From the NCBI GenBank assembly GCA_017635675.1, contig JAGBLA010000108.1, forward strand, positions 1-32,576: DNA of 32,576 nucleotides. Reading direction: 5' to 3'. This DNA comes from Ruminiclostridium sp. Its GTDB lineage: Bacteria > Bacillota > Clostridia > Oscillospirales > Ruminococcaceae. A model generated the notes under the pieces. That model saw only the letters and a program-made list of their open reading frames with translations, had not been told where the DNA came from and made no database searches. Position 1 is the stretch's first letter. Each line of letters begins with the position of its first letter. Made by a program: the position numbers and the translations under genes. Positions 7,771 through 15,661 of this stretch are shown here, in pieces.

Positions 7771-8694
7771 TCATGATAAGCTTTGCCGCTCCCTGCCTGA
7801 TATTCGTATCTGAATAAGCGTGAACACGAGTGAGAGCACAGTGCCTATGATCGCGCCGGCGGATACATCGCTGAGATAGTGGGCTCCGAGCACCATTCTT
7901 GTGAACATGATGATGACACCGAATATAAGACCTGCCCAGAACAGAGTCACCTGCTTGTCCTTAAGCTTCGGTAAGAGCCATGAAAGGCACGGCAGAATGA
8001 ACATGGTGCAGACACTTAGAATACTGTGACCGCTGGGAAATGACAGAAATTCGTCGCCGTTCAGCCCGTAAAGCTCGGACAGCTCCGCGGAACCCGGAAA
8101 CGGAGTGTACCACGGTACAAACCCAATTCCCTCATATCCTACCGCAACGGTGCGAAAGCGCGGACGGGTGAACGAGTGCTTAAGCACCTGCATAGCTATG
8201 ATGCTTATCAGAAGGATAACTATAAGCCCTATCACCCTTTTCGCCAGCAGCTTGTCCCGGGTATTCTTCGCGGCACGATACCCGAATACAAACATCGGAC
8301 ATACAAAGATGACGCTCACAGCGAGTATTGCGGGTATATTTTTGTTGAGCGCGGGAAACAGAAACCCGAAGCTGTTCTTTTCGAGGAGAAAATAACCTCC
8401 CGCTATTCCCCCTGCCAAAGCGAGCAGACAGCACAGACCACACAGCAGGACTTTTATCGGCTTGCTCTTTTCGCAGTGTACCGCGCGTTCGCAGAGCGAA
8501 CCGATGAACAGCATTGCCGCCGCCGTAAACGGATAGAGACCAAGTGCGGTAATGACCGCGACAACTGTATTTCCCGGTGAATATATCGCCCCCGCGACAG
8601 CTTCGTCGGTAAATGTCCCGATGATGAACAAAGCGCCGAAAAACAGCAGCAGTGCCGCGTTTATCCATATCTGTATCTTGTGCTCTCTCTCCAT
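7771..8694 (-). CDS. PAP2-superfamily membrane phosphatase
   Basis: The 307-residue membrane protein has about seven hydrophobic helices. The type-2 phosphatidic acid phosphatase motifs are in order: KHSFTRPRFR (about 171-180, C1), SFPSGHS (about 217-223, C2, with the catalytic His) and TRMVLGAHYLSD (about 265-276, C3, with the second His and Asp). The domain is longer than a minimal PAP2 protein, with an extra N-terminal membrane region of about 120 residues. Members remove phosphate from lipid phosphates or undecaprenyl pyrophosphate at the outer membrane face. Which substrate applies here is unknown. GGGAG and AGGA lie just before the ATG. It follows the HD-GYP gene by 35 bases on the same strand and is probably co-transcribed with it. 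Confidence 0.9.
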   Translation of the reverse strand: MEREHKIQIWINAALLLFFGALFIIGTFTDEAVAGAIYSPGNTVVAVITALGLYPFTAAAMLFIGSLCERAVHCEKSKPIKVLLCGLCCLLALAGGIAGGYFLLEKNSFGFLFPALNKNIPAILAVSVIFVCPMFVFGYRAAKNTRDKLLAKRVIGLIVILLISIIAMQVLKHSFTRPRFRTVAVGYEGIGFVPWYTPFPGSAELSELYGLNGDEFLSFPSGHSILSVCTMFILPCLSWLLPKLKDKQVTLFWAGLIFGVIIMFTRMVLGAHYLSDVSAGAIIGTVLSLVFTLIQIRISGRERQSLS

Positions 8695-8729
8695 AGTCCT
8701 ACTCCCGTATTTACAGCAAACGGCATATA

Positions 8730-11700
8730 TCAGCCGTTCGTTGTTTTATTGTCTTCTGCGGCATCCTTTTCGCTGTACTTTATGCGGATATTCGTTATCG
8801 CGCACTGGTCGCCCGTGATCGCCGCATATATCGGACGGTCTATCCCGTTCATCATAGCTGTGTTCATAATTGATATGCCCGCATTTTCGGTGATAATAGT
8901 GATATTGCCGCCCTCTGCCTTAAATGTTACAAGAGCGTCATAGCCTTCCCTGTTGTAATTCTTCCATGCCTCCCAGCCGCCGAAGGCGTCGGTCTTGATG
9001 ACATTCACATCTGTATGACAGCTCGGGTCGCTCTCCCAGAACTCACCGTCAAACCGCATGAACGCAATGTCGCGGTAATTCTCACCGCCCACCTTGCCGT
9101 TATCGGAGCAGAAAATGTCGATATACGGGCAATGCCATACCAGCCGCGCTGTGGGCAGGCATTTCGCATGGAACGTTATGGTAAGCCCGTCCTCTATCTT
9201 TATGCCCTCGGAGTGCGCTGTCCGATAATCATCGACCTGAACATTCGGAATATCTCCCGCGGGCACATTGATATAGCTTATCTCCTCCGCTATCCTCGGT
9301 ATGTAGTCGGACGGAGACTCGGCTTCCGCCTTGACTGCCTTTATATCAAAGTAACGGCAGTGCTCGCCCGTAAGACCGATATGCAGATATCTTGAACTGT
9401 CGGGGAGCGCCGTAACGACCTCAACAATGCTGTTCCTGCCGATGACACGGATAAGAGCGTGGTCTTTTATCCTTACCGCCTCGATCTTGTAATCGCCGTT
9501 TTTCTTTATTTCATTGGAGACCGTGCCGATAGTCTTCGACTGCATCTTTCTTGCTCCGCCCGTCATGGTACGCCCGTCGAACCATATCTCGCCGTACTCG
9601 AAGTAAAGCAGATCCTTTATCTCCCGCTCGTCACTGTGGACACGCCCGTCAAGAGCGTCAAAGAGTATCAGCGACGGCTCGGGGCGGATACCCGTGGCTT
9701 CCTCGTCCGACCCGAGCGACAATGTGACAGTCGTCATTTTCGGGGTCACGAGTATCCCCTCGGACACGCTGCTTCTGTATTCTCCCACGGTAAGGTCGGA
9801 TATGCCCTCTGCGTCCTGGCTCTCGTCCCTTTCCTTCATCATATACTCGGTATCGAGGTCGATAAGGTGCAGCATATATCCCGCGAACACAGGGTCGAAC
9901 TGTGTTTCCGAGCCCTTGACGATCTCCTCGCGCACCTTCTGCTGGGGTATCGGGTCACGATAGCTTCTCTTGGAGGTCATAGCGTCATAAGCGTCAGCCA
10001 CCGATATCATTCTCGCTATCTCGGGTATCTCCTCGCCCTTCAGCCCCTCGGGATAGCCCTTGCCGTCATAGCGCTCGTGATGATAGTGCGCGCCGACGCT
10101 AAGATACGGAAATCCTGTTATGCTCGATAGTATCTGAACGCCCTTTGTCGGGTGCTGTTTGATTATGCTGTATTCTTCATCGGTAAGTCTGCCGTTCTTG
10201 TTGATGATGCTGCCGGGAACGCCTATCTTTCCGACGTCGTGCAGCAGCGCCGCATAGTAGATGTCATCGCATTCCTTTTCGGTCTTGCCCGCGAGCTCGG
10301 CTATCTTTCTCGAATACTCCGCGACTCTTGCGGAGTGTCCGTGAGTATATTTATCCTTCGCATCTATGGCGTTTACGAGCGCTGTCGCGGTCTGGTCGAA
10401 CAGCCGCCTCTGCTCCGCCTCACGCTGACGGAACCTTTCGGTCTTTTTCATAAGGTACAGTCGTATGCCGCCCCAGATTATGAGCATACCCGCAAGTATG
10501 CATATAAGGTAGAACCACCACTGCTCATAGAAAGCACGCTCCTTTATGATAAGGACGGAAAGCTCCTTGTTACCGCGTCCCATTGCGTCCTTCACACTGA
10601 GCACGAAACGATACTCGCCGCCGCTTAAGTTCGTATAGTCCACAGGTACGAGCTCACTTCTGCTTACCGTAACGCTCTCACGGTCAAAGCCCTCAAGCTG
10701 AAAGCTGACCTGCGGATCCATGAGTGAATAGTTATAGACATAGCTCGGAATGGTTATCTTCTGAGTGCCGCTTGTAACGGTGAAGCTGCCGGAGCTGTCG
10801 GGGTATATAATCTCACCGTCAGCCTCGATGTAAGGTATAAGTGCTTTAAGGTCGCTGACATTCTCGAATGACTTCTCGATATTGACTTTTCCGACGCCCG
10901 TTGTTCCCGCTATGTAGAGGTCGCCGTCGGCAGTAAGGTCGCTGTATGAGTTTGCGGTAGCGATACACGGAAGTCCGCTCGCCGCGCTGTAAAACACGGG
11001 AGTGATGTCTCCGTTCGCAATAAGGTCAGCGGCGGGCAGCACATAAATACCGTTGCTGCTCAGCACCCACATATCTCCATTGCTGTTACGATACAGGTCA
11101 AAGTTGTTCGGGTACGGGAAGTTATTTATCTTTGTCACCTTATGATCGGGTGTCATGTAGGCAAGGGCGCTGCTTGTGACTATCCAGACCACATTGTTGT
11201 CGGGGTCGCGCTTCAATCGCATTACGATATCCGAAGGAAGCCCTTCCGCGACATCTATGTTCTCCACTCCGTTATCATCTATGATGTAAAGTCCGCCGCC
11301 GTTGCTGCCGAGGAGTATCTCACCGTTCAGTCCCTCCTCCGCGGTAAGGCTCTCGATGTTCAGTATGCCGTCTTCCTTTCCGTAGGAGGCTGTCACCTTA
11401 TCGTCCTTGATGATATTCACGCCGCCCGTAAGCGCTACGATCATACTTCCGTCGCTGCACTCGCTTACCGAGCGTAAGCTTATGGACAGCAGTCCGTCCT
11501 CCTCGGTGACCGCGGTGAGCTCACCGTGGTCATAGCGCAGCAATCCGTATTTGCGCCATGTGGATATCCATACCCTGTCCTTGCTGTCGCGTATCACCGA
11601 GCGGATACGGCAGCCTTCAAGCAGCTTTATAAGATCATTTTCACCGAGATCCGCGCCCGAAACGGTCTTAGCCTTCGTCAGAGGCATGGCAGATACAGGA

Positions 11701-12866
11701 CCGTTATCGTCCAGAACCGTAAGCCCCGTATCGGTAGCCACAAACAGCTTACCGTCATAGGCACAGGTTGAATTGACCACAGCTTCCGAAAGTCCGAAGC
11801 GCTCGAATATATCTGCAAACTGGTTAGGCACGACCTTCATAACGCCCTGGCGTGTGGATGTGAACCACAGATTGCCGAGATAGTCGGTCATAACGTGACC
11901 GATGTTATTGTCCATGGGCAAATTCTCCAGCAGTGTGAAAGTCCCGTTCTCAAAAACGCCTATACCGTTTGTCGCGCATATCCATACCTTGCCGTCGATG
12001 TATTCAAGCGATTTTATGTAATTGAGCGGCTCGATCCCGATCTTTTCTAATATCTCATAGCCTTCGCTGATATCTATGTAGTAAAGCTGAAGATCGGCAG
12101 CCTCCTGGTACAGCTTTCCGGGCTCCGTCAGCGAGGGAAGTATAGCTCCCGCGCCGTGGAACGGGTTTTCCTCGGCGCTTATGAACCTTGCGAGCGCGCC
12201 GTCCCGCAGCATGATAAGATCTCCGAGGTCCGTTGTCCCGTAGATATACCCGCCGGTCCCCGTGCGAAGATCGCGCATATTCGCTTCGGCTATCGCCTCA
12301 TCGTCGATGTGTTTAAGGTCGTAGTCACGGTCGATCGTAGTAATGCCGCTTGTGGTGGCGACATAGATGATACCATTCTCGTCCTCGGTAATGGCGCGGA
12401 TATGAGCCGAACTCATGCCGTCGAGCTTTCCCCACATACGGATACCGCCGTTCTCCATGACCCCCACGCCGTTATCGTTGGTGCCTATCCAAAGCCTGTC
12501 GGAACTGTCAACATACAGGCACTTTATGCTCGTGAGACCGCTTGACGGATCCATGCGCTCAAAGGTGTTGCCGTCATAGCGTATCAGACCCGCATAGCTT
12601 CCTATCCATATAAATCCGTCGGACGTTTCCGTGATAGCGTTAGCTTCTGAGGTCGGCAGACCGTTTGAATTGTCGTAAAGCACTGCCGAAAAGCCTTCGC
12701 TCAGTCCCGTCGGATCGACGCTCAGGTGCCTGTTCGGAATACCTGAGGAGTTCAGAGGGAAATCCTCCGCCCCCGCGGATACAGCTCCGTGAAAAACACA
12801 GCATATCGCAAGAACGCCCGCCGTGAACAGTGACGCTATCCTTTTCTTTATCGAATATATATTCAT
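8730..12866 (-). CDS. Beta-propeller sensor / HD-GYP phosphodiesterase with duplicated C-terminal domain
   Basis: This is a 1378-residue membrane sensor. An N-terminal signal or anchor (about 8-32) is followed by many two-component-regulator propeller repeats (for example DGFIWIGSYAGLIRYDG, LWFTSTRQGVM; about 55-690). Next come a Y_Y_Y-type beta domain (about 705-775, GGEYRFVLSVKDAMG), a membrane helix (about 782-805), a short coiled coil and an HD-GYP domain (about 835-1010). The catalytic HD pair is H876-D877 in LLHDVGKIG, and HHERYDGKGYP near 930 carries the GYP motif, so c-di-GMP hydrolysis is expected. After it lie two homologous beta-rich domains (about 1025-1195 and 1205-1370), both starting (E/D)YR...SEGI and ending in TG(E/D)xC...(D/N)I(K/R). 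The propeller probably binds an extracellular ligand, perhaps a carbohydrate as in HTCS sensors. AAAGGGG and a 17-bp-spaced promoter precede it. Confidence 0.92.
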   Translation of the reverse strand: MNIYSIKKRIASLFTAGVLAICCVFHGAVSAGAEDFPLNSSGIPNRHLSVDPTGLSEGFSAVLYDNSNGLPTSEANAITETSDGFIWIGSYAGLIRYDGNTFERMDPSSGLTSIKCLYVDSSDRLWIGTNDNGVGVMENGGIRMWGKLDGMSSAHIRAITEDENGIIYVATTSGITTIDRDYDLKHIDDEAIAEANMRDLRTGTGGYIYGTTDLGDLIMLRDGALARFISAEENPFHGAGAILPSLTEPGKLYQEAADLQLYYIDISEGYEILEKIGIEPLNYIKSLEYIDGKVWICATNGIGVFENGTFTLLENLPMDNNIGHVMTDYLGNLWFTSTRQGVMKVVPNQFADIFERFGLSEAVVNSTCAYDGKLFVATDTGLTVLDDNGPVSAMPLTKAKTVSGADLGENDLIKLLEGCRIRSVIRDSKDRVWISTWRKYGLLRYDHGELTAVTEEDGLLSISLRSVSECSDGSMIVALTGGVNIIKDDKVTASYGKEDGILNIESLTAEEGLNGEILLGSNGGGLYIIDDNGVENIDVAEGLPSDIVMRLKRDPDNNVVWIVTSSALAYMTPDHKVTKINNFPYPNNFDLYRNSNGDMWVLSSNGIYVLPAADLIANGDITPVFYSAASGLPCIATANSYSDLTADGDLYIAGTTGVGKVNIEKSFENVSDLKALIPYIEADGEIIYPDSSGSFTVTSGTQKITIPSYVYNYSLMDPQVSFQLEGFDRESVTVSRSELVPVDYTNLSGGEYRFVLSVKDAMGRGNKELSVLIIKERAFYEQWWFYLICILAGMLIIWGGIRLYLMKKTERFRQREAEQRRLFDQTATALVNAIDAKDKYTHGHSARVAEYSRKIAELAGKTEKECDDIYYAALLHDVGKIGVPGSIINKNGRLTDEEYSIIKQHPTKGVQILSSITGFPYLSVGAHYHHERYDGKGYPEGLKGEEIPEIARMISVADAYDAMTSKRSYRDPIPQQKVREEIVKGSETQFDPVFAGYMLHLIDLDTEYMMKERDESQDAEGISDLTVGEYRSSVSEGILVTPKMTTVTLSLGSDEEATGIRPEPSLILFDALDGRVHSDEREIKDLLYFEYGEIWFDGRTMTGGARKMQSKTIGTVSNEIKKNGDYKIEAVRIKDHALIRVIGRNSIVEVVTALPDSSRYLHIGLTGEHCRYFDIKAVKAEAESPSDYIPRIAEEISYINVPAGDIPNVQVDDYRTAHSEGIKIEDGLTITFHAKCLPTARLVWHCPYIDIFCSDNGKVGGENYRDIAFMRFDGEFWESDPSCHTDVNVIKTDAFGGWEAWKNYNREGYDALVTFKAEGGNITIITENAGISIMNTAMMNGIDRPIYAAITGDQCAITNIRIKYSEKDAAEDNKTTNG

Positions 12867-12916
12867 AGATAATGCCCCTTTGTATGAATAAGACAGGTTA
12901 TTTACTTTATCTGTAT

Positions 12917-12945
12917 ATTATATCACATATTTATATGATTTGCAA
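12917..12945 (-). promoter_or_regulatory. Sigma-A promoter for the HD-GYP / PAP2 unit
   Basis: On the minus strand, TTGCAA (12940-12945), a 17-base spacer and TATAAT (12917-12922) lie about 50-80 bases before the HD-GYP start codon. Confidence 0.82.
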
Positions 12946-12971
12946 GATTTTTTGATGAAAACACGATGACG

Positions 12972-13010
12972 AGAAACAAGAACCGCCGCAGCGGTCTTTG
13001 CTGCGGCGGT
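12972..13010 (-). terminator. Rho-independent terminator after the Bax-inhibitor-like gene
   Basis: ACCGCCGCAG (12982-12991) pairs perfectly with CTGCGGCGGT (13001-13010) around a 9-base loop. Read on the minus strand it is followed by the T-rich TTCTTGTTTCT. It lies 24 bases past the stop of the gene at 13034. Confidence 0.85.
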
Positions 13011-13033
13011 GATCCGTATGTGTATGTTTTCAG

Positions 13034-13876
13034 TCAGTTGCTGCGGTTATTGCCCATGATCTTAACAATAAGGTCAAGCACCTTGAAGTACAGCCATATA
13101 ACGCTGAACGCAAGCCCGTAAGCCGCGTACCATTCGTATTTCTTCGGAAGACCGTTCTCAACGGACTCGCGGATAGTGTCAAAGTCCACGAGCAGGAGCA
13201 GCGAGCCTACTACTACCATTATCGCGCTTATGCCTATCGACAGCACAGGATCTGCGGCAAGCTGCGCCACGATGTCTCTTGTGAACGGGATAAGCGAGCC
13301 CACGAACATCAGCAGACTTCCGAGGCATACGGTTATGATCGCCGACAGAATGAATGTCTTGAGCTTCTGTGAAACCTTGATGATACCCATTCCGTACAGA
13401 AATCCCATTGTGAAAACAAGGATAAGCGTTATCACAAGCGCAAGCAGCACGGGTGCAAGATACACATCGGCGAAGGTCGTCGCCGCCCATGCGAGCAGAA
13501 AGCCTATCGACGCGCAGAAAAGCGAGCCTGTAACGGGGATAGTGGGTCTTATGAACACCGCGAGCAGTGGCGCTATAATAGATATAAGCCCCGCGATTGC
13601 CACTGCCATAGCTTCGTTGGAGTATATCTGCACCGACGCGCCGTCTTCAAATACAGGCTGATCGAATATCAGCTCACCGCCGAAGCCCGACGACATTTTC
13701 ATGAACACCGCGGCTCCCACGCCGAGCGCTGTAACGATAAGAAAGAAAACGAGCTTTGCAGTGATCCCGCCGTACGTGCAGACTTCCCCTCCTGTATGCT
13801 CCGCTATCTTGGACAGTCTTCGTATCACGGGGTTCTGTGAGAAAAGATGATTGGTTGATCTTGTGTTGGTTGCCAT
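13034..13876 (-). CDS. Bax inhibitor-1/YccA-family membrane protein
   Basis: The 280-residue protein has a polar N-terminal tail of about 35 residues and seven hydrophobic helices. The tail carries the pattern NPVIRRLSK seen in bacterial BaxI_1/YccA-like proteins, and the C-terminus has KKYEWYAAYGLAFSVIWLYF, the family's conserved last helices with acidic residues just before (DFDTIRESVENG). Eukaryotic and Bacillus relatives act as pH-sensitive calcium leak channels. Transport here is inferred from the family only. I chose the ATG at 13876 because AAGGAGGT lies 6 bases upstream. An in-frame ATG ten codons earlier has no binding site. It has its own promoter and terminator, so it is probably transcribed alone. 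Confidence 0.9.
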   Translation of the reverse strand: MATNTRSTNHLFSQNPVIRRLSKIAEHTGGEVCTYGGITAKLVFFLIVTALGVGAAVFMKMSSGFGGELIFDQPVFEDGASVQIYSNEAMAVAIAGLISIIAPLLAVFIRPTIPVTGSLFCASIGFLLAWAATTFADVYLAPVLLALVITLILVFTMGFLYGMGIIKVSQKLKTFILSAIITVCLGSLLMFVGSLIPFTRDIVAQLAADPVLSIGISAIMVVVGSLLLLVDFDTIRESVENGLPKKYEWYAAYGLAFSVIWLYFKVLDLIVKIMGNNRSN

Positions 13877-13928
13877 AAAATACCTCCTTGAATGATACAC
13901 AGGCATTTATTTTTAAGCCTGTTACTGT

Positions 13929-13957
13929 ATTATAACACATCGCGCGGGATTTTTCAA
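13929..13957 (-). promoter_or_regulatory. Sigma-A promoter for the Bax-inhibitor-like gene
   Basis: On the minus strand, TTGAAA (13952-13957), a 17-base spacer and TATAAT (13929-13934) lie about 50-80 bases before the chosen start codon. Confidence 0.85.
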
Positions 13958-14005
13958 TGATTTGGCGGCAAAAAAACGCCGCACTTTACAATTCTTTCCG
14001 ACACT

Positions 14006-15349
14006 TCATGTCACGGAATGACTGCGCCATTTGCCGCCTTTGTAGCGTATATAGCTCATAAGCCCCGTAAGGAACCACGTAAGTCCCGAGGTTGCCCATA
14101 CCGCCCAGCACCCTATCTCGGGTATCGACGCGAGTACCGTCGCGAAGCCTATACGTCCGATGACCTCCACAAAGCCGTTCACCATGGCGTAGAATACGTC
14201 ACCCGCACCGTTGAGAACTCCCCGGGTGGTGTGTATCGTGCCGAGGAAAAGGTAAAAGCACGCGGACAGTTTGAGTGCTTTCCCGCCTATGTCGATGACC
14301 TCGGCGTCCTCAACGAAGATGTTTACTATGTTCCCGCCGAACAGCATGAAAATCACGAGCATAACTGCCGAGAACACTGCCATAGCTATCATGGACAGCC
14401 GATATCCCCTGATGCATCTGTCCGTCTTTCCCGCGCCGATATTCTGCCCCACAAACGTTGACAGCGCGGCGCCGAGGGACGCGAAGGGCTGCTGGATTAT
14501 CTGCTCAACACGCATAGTAGCGGTATAGGAAGCTATAACGGTATCGCCGAATGTGTTCGCCGTCCTTTGCAGATATATCATAGATACGGATATGAACGCG
14601 TTCTGCACGGCAATTGGTATTCCCTTGGATATGCAGTTCCCCGCCGCTTTCATGTCGAGTGCCGCTGTACGGCGGTCAAAGCGGAACTGCGGGAATTTCA
14701 CGAACGCGAATATTATACAGCTCAGCGCGGATACCGCCTGCGCGATTATAGTCGCGAGCGCCGCGCCGTTCACACCCATACCGAAAACTATGACAAATAG
14801 CAGGTCGAGCGCCACATTAAGCACGCTCGCGACTATCAGGAAGAACAGCGGTATCCGCGAATTTCCGAGGGAGCGCATGACTGCGTTTATCCAGTTGTAC
14901 GCAGCTACCGCCACAGTCCCCGACACGGCAATGCGCATATACCCGAGGGACGAGTCGAATATCGTTTCGGGCGTTTCGAGCAGATGCAGCAGCGACGGTG
15001 CGAGTATATACGCCGCGACAGACAGCACAACTCCGAAAGCTCCTATGACATAGGCGGAATTGGTTATGTACCTCTTTACCTCATTCTCGTTGCCCGCGCC
15101 GAAATGCTGGGCTATGAGTATGCCCGCGCCGAGTGAGATGCCTATACAGAACGCGTAGAAAAAATACGTTATCGAGCCCGTCGCACCTACGGCCGCAAGC
15201 GCGTTCTTGCCAAGATACTGCCCGACGATCACCGAGTCCACGATGTTGTAGAACTGCTGAAACAGATTGCCGAGCAGCAGCGGCAGGGTAAATCTTATGA
15301 TATTGCCGAATTCGCTGCCTTCGGTCATGGTTTTTGTATATGTGTTCAT
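14006..15349 (-). CDS. MATE-family multidrug/cation efflux transporter
   Basis: The 447-residue protein has about twelve membrane helices in two similar halves. The N-terminal half begins NIIRFTLPLLLGNLFQQFYN followed by IVDSVIVGQYLGKNALAAVG, the standard MATE opening. The second half repeats it around FISVSMIYLQRTANTFGDTV and FASLGAALSTFVGQNIGAG. MATE proteins export drugs or metabolites in exchange for Na+ or H+. The substrate cannot be read from the sequence. I chose ATG 15349 because AAGGAA lies 6 bases upstream. The frame runs 32 codons further but has no binding site, and the extension lies largely between promoter and start. It is expressed from its own promoter, which is divergent from the GGDEF operon promoter. 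Confidence 0.92.
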   Translation of the reverse strand: MNTYTKTMTEGSEFGNIIRFTLPLLLGNLFQQFYNIVDSVIVGQYLGKNALAAVGATGSITYFFYAFCIGISLGAGILIAQHFGAGNENEVKRYITNSAYVIGAFGVVLSVAAYILAPSLLHLLETPETIFDSSLGYMRIAVSGTVAVAAYNWINAVMRSLGNSRIPLFFLIVASVLNVALDLLFVIVFGMGVNGAALATIIAQAVSALSCIIFAFVKFPQFRFDRRTAALDMKAAGNCISKGIPIAVQNAFISVSMIYLQRTANTFGDTVIASYTATMRVEQIIQQPFASLGAALSTFVGQNIGAGKTDRCIRGYRLSMIAMAVFSAVMLVIFMLFGGNIVNIFVEDAEVIDIGGKALKLSACFYLFLGTIHTTRGVLNGAGDVFYAMVNGFVEVIGRIGFATVLASIPEIGCWAVWATSGLTWFLTGLMSYIRYKGGKWRSHSVT

Positions 15350-15476
15350 ATAATTCCTTCTTGTCATTAGCTGCTGCTCATTCCTGTCCTCTGTCGTGAG
15401 CTTTCTGAAAGATCCCGCCGCAAAAAGAACCATTGTTATTCTCATTCAAAGTTTCCGCTAAGATCGATTCCAACGT

Positions 15477-15505
15477 ATTATATCACAGGAAACGGGCGTT
15501 GTCAA
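15477..15505 (-). promoter_or_regulatory. Consensus sigma-A promoter for the MATE gene
   Basis: On the minus strand, TTGACA (15500-15505), a 17-base spacer and TATAAT (15477-15482) match the consensus in full. The leader is about 120 bases. The -35 lies 71 bp from the -35 of the divergent promoter at 15577. Confidence 0.9.
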
Positions 15506-15576
15506 TACGTCTTTTTCCGCTGCAGATACGGGTTTCCGCCATATATCGCGGAAAACACGGCCAAAGAGATCATGTA

Positions 15577-15605
15577 TTGACACGCGGGTTTTTATATGGT
15601 ATAAT
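15577..15605 (+). promoter_or_regulatory. Consensus sigma-A promoter for the GGDEF / HD-WYL / RelA-SpoT operon
   Basis: TTGACA (15577-15582), a 17-base spacer and TATAAT (15600-15605) match consensus in full and lie 57 bases before the GGDEF start codon. I see no other promoter before the terminator at 20984-21015, so it probably drives all three genes. Confidence 0.9.
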
Positions 15606-15661
15606 ACAGGGAGTAAAAGTTTCATATAATACGACCTATAATATATTATAAAGGTGAAAGC

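Noticed and set aside
9459-10130. 223-residue plus-strand open frame.
   Set aside because: It is antisense to the HD-GYP domain coding region, with no ribosome binding site and no family pattern.
13965-13982. GCGGC/GCCGC hairpin as terminator of the MATE gene.
   Set aside because: The stem is only 5 bp and the T-run lies in the loop rather than after the stem.
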